The position numbers were made by a program, and so were the translations under genes. Of a stretch of DNA of 64,000 nucleotides, positions 57,962 to 64,000 are shown piece after piece. The DNA lies in the NCBI RefSeq assembly GCF_947179515.1, contig NC_067487.1:43504514-43568513 (forward strand), given 5' to 3'. How positions within the stretch are numbered: position 1 is the first letter of the stretch; each line of letters opens with the position of its first letter. Under the pieces are notes generated by a model. It worked only from the letters and a program-made list of their open reading frames with translations, did no database searches and was not told the DNA's origin. The stretch comes from Apodemus sylvaticus. Its lineage: Eukaryota > Chordata > Mammalia > Rodentia > Muridae.

Positions 57962-59233
57962 ATGGCAAAAGGCAAACACAGGAACGTCACTAACAGAAAT
58001 CAAGGCAATATGGCAACATCTGAACACAATTCTCCTCTACCAACATGTCCTGGATACCCCATCACACCAGTAAAACAAGATTTGGATTTAAAATCACTGG
58101 TCATGATGCTGGTACAGGAACACATGAAGGACATACTTAAAGAAATTCAGGAGAAAATGGATCAAAAGTTAGAAACCCTTGCAAGGGAAACACAAAAATC
58201 ATTGAAAGAAATCCAGGAGAATACAAAAGCCAACAAGGAGGAAATGCAAAAAACACTTAAAGAAATACAGGAGAACTTTGGTCAACAGGCTGAGGTCATG
58301 AAAGACGAAACACAAAAATCTCTTAAAGAAATACAGGAGAACTTTAGTCAACAGGCTGAGGTCATGAAAGAGGAAACACAAAAATCTCTTAAAGAATTAC
58401 AGGAAAACACAAACATGCAAGTGAAGGGGCTAAGCAAAACCATCCAGGATCTAAAATCAGAAGTAGAAACAACTAAGAAAACTCAAAGGGAGACAACTTT
58501 GGAGATAGAAAGCCTTGGGAAGAAATCAGGGGACAGAGATGCAAATATCAACAACAGAATACAAGAGATAGAAGAAAGAATCTCAGATGCTGAAGATTCC
58601 ATAGAAACCATGGACTCAACAGTTAAAGAAAATGCAAAATGCAAAAAGCTTGTAACCCAAAATATCCAGGAAATCCAGGACACAATGAGAAGACCAAACC
58701 TAAGGATTATAGGCATAGATGAGAGTGAAGATTTACAACTTAAAGGGCCAGCAAACATCTTCAATAAAATTATGGAAGAAAACTTCCCTAACCTAAAGAG
58801 AGAGATGCCCATGAATATACAAGAAGCCTACAGAACTCCAAACAGACTGGACCAGAACAGAAATACTTCCCGTCACATAATAATCAAAACACCAAATGTT
58901 CTAAACAAAGAAAGAATACTAAAGGCAGTAAGAGAAAAAGGCCAAGTAACATGTAAAGGAAGACCTATCAGAATCACAGCAGACTTTTCACCTGAGACTA
59001 TGAAGGCTAGAAGGTCCTGGGCAGATCTCATGCAGACTCTAAGAGAACACAAATGCCAACCAAAACTACTATATCCAGCAAAACTCTCAATCACCATAGA
59101 TGGAGAAACTAAGATATTTCATGACAAAACCAAGTTTAACCAATATCTATCCACAAACCCGGCCCTAAAAAGGATAATAGGAGGACAACACCAATACAAG
59201 GAGGGAAACTGCACCCTGGAAAAAGCAAGATAG
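57962..59233 (+). CDS. L1 ORF1p, RNA-binding chaperone (intact, 423 aa)
   Basis: ORF1p forms trimers that coat L1 RNA and act as a nucleic-acid chaperone in the L1 RNP. The ATG at 57962 starts MAKGKHRNVTNRNQ, the usual basic murine N-terminus. Residues about 55-240 are a long coiled coil rich in KSLKEIQEN and QQAEVMK(D/E)ETQ repeats. The RRM begins near residue 240 (RRPNLRIIGIDESED), and the C-terminal domain (EAYRTPNRLDQ, RPIRITADFSPETMKARRSW, YPAKLSITIDGETKIFHDK) runs to about 405. The frame is fully open to TAG at 59231. At 423 codons it is longer than the roughly 360-370 typical of mouse ORF1p, and the excess is in the tandem repeat. Coding capacity appears intact; activity is not provable from sequence. 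Confidence 0.96.
   Translation: MAKGKHRNVTNRNQGNMATSEHNSPLPTCPGYPITPVKQDLDLKSLVMMLVQEHMKDILKEIQEKMDQKLETLARETQKSLKEIQENTKANKEEMQKTLKEIQENFGQQAEVMKDETQKSLKEIQENFSQQAEVMKEETQKSLKELQENTNMQVKGLSKTIQDLKSEVETTKKTQRETTLEIESLGKKSGDRDANINNRIQEIEERISDAEDSIETMDSTVKENAKCKKLVTQNIQEIQDTMRRPNLRIIGIDESEDLQLKGPANIFNKIMEENFPNLKREMPMNIQEAYRTPNRLDQNRNTSRHIIIKTPNVLNKERILKAVREKGQVTCKGRPIRITADFSPETMKARRSWADLMQTLREHKCQPKLLYPAKLSITIDGETKIFHDKTKFNQYLSTNPALKRIIGGQHQYKEGNCTLEKAR
58136..58400 (+). repeat. 66-bp tandem array in ORF1 coiled coil
   Basis: Units start at 58136 (66 bp), 58202 (54 bp, diverged), 58256 (66 bp), 58322 (66 bp) and a partial unit at 58388. Units 3 and 4 differ at only a few positions. Each full unit is 22 codons, one more than three heptads, so every repeat shifts the coiled-coil register. 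It corresponds to the length-polymorphic region known in mouse L1 ORF1. Confidence 0.93.
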
Positions 59234-59292
59234 TAACCTTTCATCAAACCCAAAAGAAGTTAAGCATTCAAATTTAAAAAATAACGTCAAAA

Positions 59293-62200
59293 ATGATAGG
59301 AAGTAACAATCACTATTCCTTAATATCTCTTAACATCAATGGACTTAATGCCCCAATAAAAAGACACAGACTAACTGAATGGATACGTAAACAGGACCCT
59401 ACATTTTGCTGCTTACAGGAAACACACCTCAGGGTCAAAGACAAACACTACCTTAGAGTAAAAGGCTGGAAGACAATTTTACAAGCAAATGGTATCAGGA
59501 AACAAGCTGGAGTAGCCATTTTAATATCAGATAAAATTGACTTTCAACCCAAAGTCATCAAAAGAGACCCTGAGGGACACTTCTTCCTGGTCAAAGAAAA
59601 ATACAAAAAGAAGAACTGTCAATCCTGAACATCTATGCGCCAAATGCAAGGGCACCCTCTTTCGTAAAAGAAACTTTATTAAAACTAAAAGCACACATTG
59701 CACCTAACACAATAATTGTGGGTGACTTCAACACTGCACTTTCCTCAATGGACCGATCAGGAAAACAGAAACTAAACAGGGACACAATGAAACTAATTGA
59801 AGCTTTGGACCAATTAGATTTAACAGATATATATAGAACATTCTATCCTAAAACAAAAGAATATACCTTTTTCTCAGCACCTCATGGTACCTTCTCCAAA
59901 ATCAACCATATAATTGGTCACAAGACAGACCTCAACAAATATAAGAAGATAGAACTATTCCCATGCCTCCTATCTGATCACTATGGAGTAAAAGTGGTCT
60001 TCAGTAGCAACAGAAACAACAGAAAGCCCACATACATGTGGAAACTGAACAATACTCTACTCAATGATACCTTGGTCAAGGAAGAAATAAAGAAAGAAAT
60101 TAAAGACTTTTTAGAACACAATGAAAATGAAAACACAACATACCCAAATCTATGGGACACAATGAAAGCAGTGCTAAGAGGAAAACTCATAGCCCTGAGT
60201 GCCTCCAAAAAGAAAATGGAGAGAGCATACATTACCAGCTTAATGACACACCTGAAAGCCCTAGAACAAAAAGAAGCTATTTTGCCCAGGAGGAGTAGAA
60301 GGCAGGAAATCATCAAACTCAGGGCCGAAATCAATCAAGTAGAAACAAAGAGAACCATACAAAAATCAACAATAACAGGAGCTGGTTCTTTGAGAAAATC
60401 AACAAGATAGATAAACCCTTAGCCAGACTGACTAAAGGGCACAGAGAAAGTATCCAAATTAACAAACTTAGAAATGAAAAGGGAGATATAACAATGGAAA
60501 CTGAGGAATTCCAAAAAATCATCAGATCCTACTACAAGAGCCTATACTCAACACAACTGGAGAATCTGGAGGAAATGGACAATTTCCTTGATAGATACCA
60601 AATACCAAAATTAAATCAGGACCAACTAGACCATCTAAACAGTCCCATAATGCCTAAAGAAATAGAAGGAGTCATAGAAAGTCTTCCAACCAAAAAAAGC
60701 ACAGGACCAGATGGCTTCAGTGCAGAATTCTACCAGACCTTCAAAGAAGAGTTAACACCAATACTCTTCAAACTATTCCACAAAATAGAAACAGAAGGAA
60801 CACTACCCAATTCCTTCTACGAAGCCACAATTACGCTGATACCAAAGCCACACAAAGATCCAACAAAGAAAGAGAACTTCAGACCAATTTCCCTTATGAA
60901 CATCAATGCAAAAATACTCAATAAAATTCTTGCCAACCGAATCCAAGAACACATCAAAACGATCATCCACCATGATCAAGTAGGCTTTATCCCGGGAATG
61001 CAGGGTTGGTTCAATATACGGAAATCCATCAATACAATCCACTACATAAACAAACTCAAAGAACAAAACCACATGGTCATTTCATTGGATGCTGAAAAAG
61101 CATTTGACAAAATTCAGCATCCCTTCATGCTTAAAGTCTTGGAGAGAACAGGAATTCAAGGCCCATACCTAAACATAGTAAAAGCAATATACAGCAAACC
61201 GGTAGCCAGCATCAAACTAAATGGAGAGAAACTTGAAGCAATCCCACTGAAATCAGGGACCAGACAAGGCTGCCCCCTTTCTCCTTATCTTTTCAATATT
61301 GTACTTGAGGTACTAGCTCGGGCAATTCGACAACATAAGGAGGTCAAAGGGATACAAATTGGAAAGGAAGAAGTCAAACTATCATTATTTGCAGACGACA
61401 TGATAGTCTACCTAAGTGACCCAAAGAACTCCACTAGAGAGCTCCTACAGCTGATAAACAACTTCAGCAAAGTGGCAGGTTATAAAATCAACTCAAGCAA
61501 ATCAGTGGCCTTCCTATACTCAAAGGATAAGCAGGCTGAGAAAGAAATTAGGGAAATGACCCCCTTCACAATAGCCACAAACAGTATAAAGTATCTTGGG
61601 GTGACTCTTACCAAACATGTGAAAGATCTGTATGACAAGAACTTCAAGACTCTGAAGAAGGAAATGGAAGAAGACCTCAAAAAATGGGAAAACCTCCCAT
61701 GCTCATGGATCGGTAGAATCAATATAGTTAAAATGGCCATTTTGCCTAAAGCACTATACAGATTCAATGCAATACCCATCAAAATCCCAACTCAATTCTT
61801 CACAGAGTTAGAAAGAGCAATTATCAAATTCATCTGGAACAACAAAAAACCCAGGATAGCTAAAACTATTCTCAGCAACAAAAGGAAATCTGGGGGAATC
61901 AGTATCCCTGACCTCAAGCAATACTACAGAGCAATAGTGTTAAAAACTGCATGGTATTGGTACAGTGACAGGCAGGAGGATCAATGGAACAGGATTGAAG
62001 ATCCAGAAATGAACCCACACACCTATGGCCACTTGATCCTTGACAAAGAGGCTGAAAACATCCAATGGAAAAAAGATAGCCTTTTCAACAAATGGTGCTG
62101 GTTCAACTGGAGGTCAGCATGCAGAAGAATGCGAATTGATCCATCCTTGTCTCCTTGTACTAAGCTCAAATCCAAATAGATCAAGGACCTCCACATAAAG

Positions 62201-63115
62201 CCAGACACTCTGAAGCTAATAGAAAAGAAACTGGGGAAGACCCTTCAGGACATCGGTACAGGGAGAAAGTTTCTGAACAGAACACCAATAGCGTATGCTC
62301 TAAGAGCAAGAATTGACAAATGGGACCTCATAAGGTTACAGAGTTTCTGTAAGGCAAAGGACACCATCAAGAGGACAGATCGGCAACCAACAAATTGGGA
62401 AAAGATCTTCACCAATCCTACATCACATAGAGGGCTAATATCCAATATATATAAAGAACTTAAGAAGTTAGACTCCAGAAAACTGAACAACCCTATTCAA
62501 AAATGGGGTACAGAGTTAAACAAAGAATTCTCACCTGAAGAACTTCGGATGGCAGAGAAGCATCTTAAAAAATGCTCAACTTCATTAGTCATTAGGGAAA
62601 TGCAAATCAAAACAACCCTAAGATTTCATCTTACACCAGTCAGAATGGCTAAGATTAAAAATTCAGGAGACAGCAGGTGTTGGAGAGGGTGTGGAGAAAG
62701 AGGAACACTCCTCCACTGCTGGTGGGGTTGCAAATTGGTACAACCACTCTGGAAATCATTCTGGCGGTTCCTCCGAAAACTGGGCACCTTACTTCCAGAA
62801 GATCCTGCTATACCACTCCTGGGCATATACCCAGAAGACTCCCCACCATGTAATAAGGATACATGTTCTACTATGTTCATAGCAGCCCTATTTGTAATTG
62901 CCAGATGCTGGAAAGAACCCAGGTATCCCTCAACAGAAGAGTGGATGCAAAAAATGTGGTATATCTACACAATGGAGTACTATTCAGCCATTAGAAACAA
63001 TGAATTCATGAAATTCTTAGGCAAATGGATGGAGCTAGAGAATATCATACTAAGTGAGGTAACCCAGACTCAAAAGGTGAATCATGGTATGCACTCACTA
63101 ATAAGTGGATATTAA
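59293..63115 (+). pseudogene. L1 ORF2, endonuclease-reverse transcriptase, three lesions
   Basis: ORF2p nicks DNA and reverse-transcribes L1 RNA at the nick. The frame starts at 59293, and Asn14 (SLNING) and Glu43 (CLQETH) are present. Near 59598-59603 one base is missing and the frame moves. The second segment has GDFNT and LLSDHYG, the endonuclease Asp and Asp-His sites. Near 60363 another base is missing in an A run. The third segment, from before 60494, carries RT motifs (STGPDGF, PISLMN, QGCPLSPYLFN, FADD at 61388-61399) and stops at TAG 62177-62179, where relatives have Trp (TGG). The same frame then stays open to 63115, including the Cys-rich CGERGTLLHCWWGC. Without these lesions its length (about 1274 codons) fits murine ORF2. 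All key residues are kept, so loss is recent. Confidence 0.94.
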
Positions 63116-63363
63116 CCTAGAAAACTGGAATACCCAAAACATAATCCACACATCAAATGAGGTACAAGAAGAAAGGAGTGGCCCCTGGTTCTGGAAAGAC
63201 TCAGTGAAACAGTATTCAGCAAAACCAGAACGGGGAAGTGGGAAGGGGTGGGTGGGAGGACAGGGGAAGAGAAGGGGGCTTACGGGACTTTCGGGGAGTG
63301 GGGGGGCTAGAAAAGGGGAAATCATTTGAAATGTAAATAAATCATATCGAATAATAAAAAAAA
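63116..63363 (+). mobile_element. Young L1 3' UTR and A-tail
   Basis: AAACTGGAATACCCAAAACA, GTACAAGAAGAAAGGAGTGG, the G-rich run AAGTGGGAAGGGGTGGGTGG, GGACTTTCGGGGAGTGGGGG and AAATGTAAATAAATCATATC precede a short A-rich tail. G-rich 3'-UTR tracts in L1 can fold as G-quadruplexes. This module recurs at 1822, 30730, 45930, 51300 and here. Confidence 0.94.
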
Positions 63364-63377
63364 AGAGATTTATTCAT

Positions 63378-64000
63378 TTTCTTAAGAACTTCCCTCATCT
63401 CTACAAAGACTATTTTAAGGTCCTAGTTTTGTGTTCAATCTACATTGTAGTTGCGAAAACCTTCTGTTGCTGGGATGTAGTGGAGACATATTGTTCTGGA
63501 GTTGTTGATTTTCTTTTTACACTTTTTACACTGGCACCTGGGGTTGAGATTATTGTAACTACACATTCTTTTATCTGGTCTTGTTCTTGCTATGTGTGTT
63601 CTTTGTTCCTTGGTTTCTGTTGTCCTGTCTGGTTCTTAGGAGAGAGTAGTAACTGTGTTGTCTGCTAGAAAACCATTCTAGTTGTGGGTACTGGACCTTT
63701 TGGGTAGAAAGTGTTTCTAGGTATTGGGAGCTAAAACTTAGGAATGGGAATGTGCTAGAGCTGGCTTGAGGGTGTACACAGGAGGGAGGAAAACAATGCT
63801 ATTGGACAAGAATTTGTTTAATCTCCTGGAAATGGTGTCAGAGAATAAACAGATGTGAGCATGAGACTAAAGGATTAGACTCAGAAGAATGGGGCAAGAA
63901 GCATAGATCTACAGTCAGCTTATGTGTTTGCTAGACAAAGAAGACTGGGGGTGTCCAGGGAATTCCTATTGGTGTTGAGGATAAAGCAAGGAGTCAGGTG
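63378..64000 (-). mobile_element. Old Lx-like L1: ORF1 N-terminal part and 5' region
   Basis: Antisense text continues exactly where 56762 stopped: TTTCTTAAGAACTTCCCTCA, TTCTGTTGCTGGGATGTAGT, GGAGACATATTGTTCTGGAG and TTTTTACACTGGCACCTGGG, the N-terminal ORF1 and 5' UTR side of old L1 copies. The 5' end is beyond the window. Confidence 0.75.

Larger units (their letters stand above)
56749..63377 (+). mobile_element. Full-length young L1, flanked by 14-bp duplication
   Basis: AGAGATTTATTCAT occurs at 56749-56762 and again at 63364-63377, bounding an insert of about 6.6 kb (56763-63363). The insert has a GC-rich 5' UTR, ORF1, a ~60-base spacer, ORF2, a 3' UTR with a G-rich polypurine stretch, and an A-rich tail. 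It lies opposite to the older L1 that it interrupts, inside that element's ORF1. It is complete in length but ORF2 is broken, so it is a recent non-autonomous copy. ORF1p could still be made if it is transcribed. Confidence 0.97.

Noticed and set aside
59718..60410. Separate 230-codon gene
   Set aside because: It is the middle part of L1 ORF2, separated from its neighbours only by single-base frameshifts.
1..64000. A bacterial- or phage-style novel system
   Set aside because: Splice signals, SINEs, L1s and the spliced Parp8 gene all show mammalian nuclear DNA. No operon, array or defence-type gene cluster is present.

Overview
This is mammalian genomic DNA from a murine rodent. The evidence is spliced vertebrate exons, B1, B2/B3, ID and B4 SINEs, MaLR LTRs and MIR remnants, and several generations of murine L1. 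The youngest L1 copies have a 3' UTR and a monomer-style 5' UTR that look more like the Mus lineage than rat. That species call is inference from memory of the families and was not searched.

Left part (1 to about 19,640): the 3' end of Parp8 on the + strand. Eight coding exons (599-647, 1593-1705, 2020-2092, 3326-3395, 5580-5653, 6759-6828, 7619-7703, 15210-15312) have GT/AG borders and compatible phases. Together they encode the last ~211 residues, which is most of the ADP-ribosyltransferase domain including an H-Y-I triad, and end at TAA 15312. The 4.3 kb after the stop has no interspersed repeat I can recognise and ends in AATAAA at 19611. I read it as a probable long 3' UTR.

Middle part (about 19,640 to 49,900): gene-poor intergenic DNA built mostly of mobile elements and microsatellites. 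The clearest items are a solo MaLR-type LTR (23852-24200) splitting an older B2/B3 SINE; an internal L1 ORF2 fragment without a poly(A) tail (25496-25954); a twin-primed (5'-inverted) L1 (30355-31497) with another L1 3' end inside it; a complete non-coding MaLR-like provirus (34776-36754) with two LTRs and a perfect 5-bp target duplication; and 5'-truncated L1s at 43563-43960 and 45709-46143 with target-site duplications. I found no convincing host gene here.

Right part (about 49,900 to 64,000): a nearly full-length old (Lx-like) L1 on the minus strand, running off the window. Two young L1s have inserted into it: a 5'-truncated copy at about 51297-51917 (minus) and a full-length copy at 56763-63363 (plus) flanked by the 14-bp duplication AGAGATTTATTCAT. 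The full-length copy has a GC-rich 5' UTR with three diverged ~190-200 bp monomers, an intact 423-codon ORF1 with a 66-bp tandem array in its coiled coil, and an ORF2 broken by two single-base deletions and one Trp-to-stop change. It is therefore recent but cannot move on its own.

I found no evidence of a new molecular system. The most informative content is the layered transposon history and the structure of the full-length L1.
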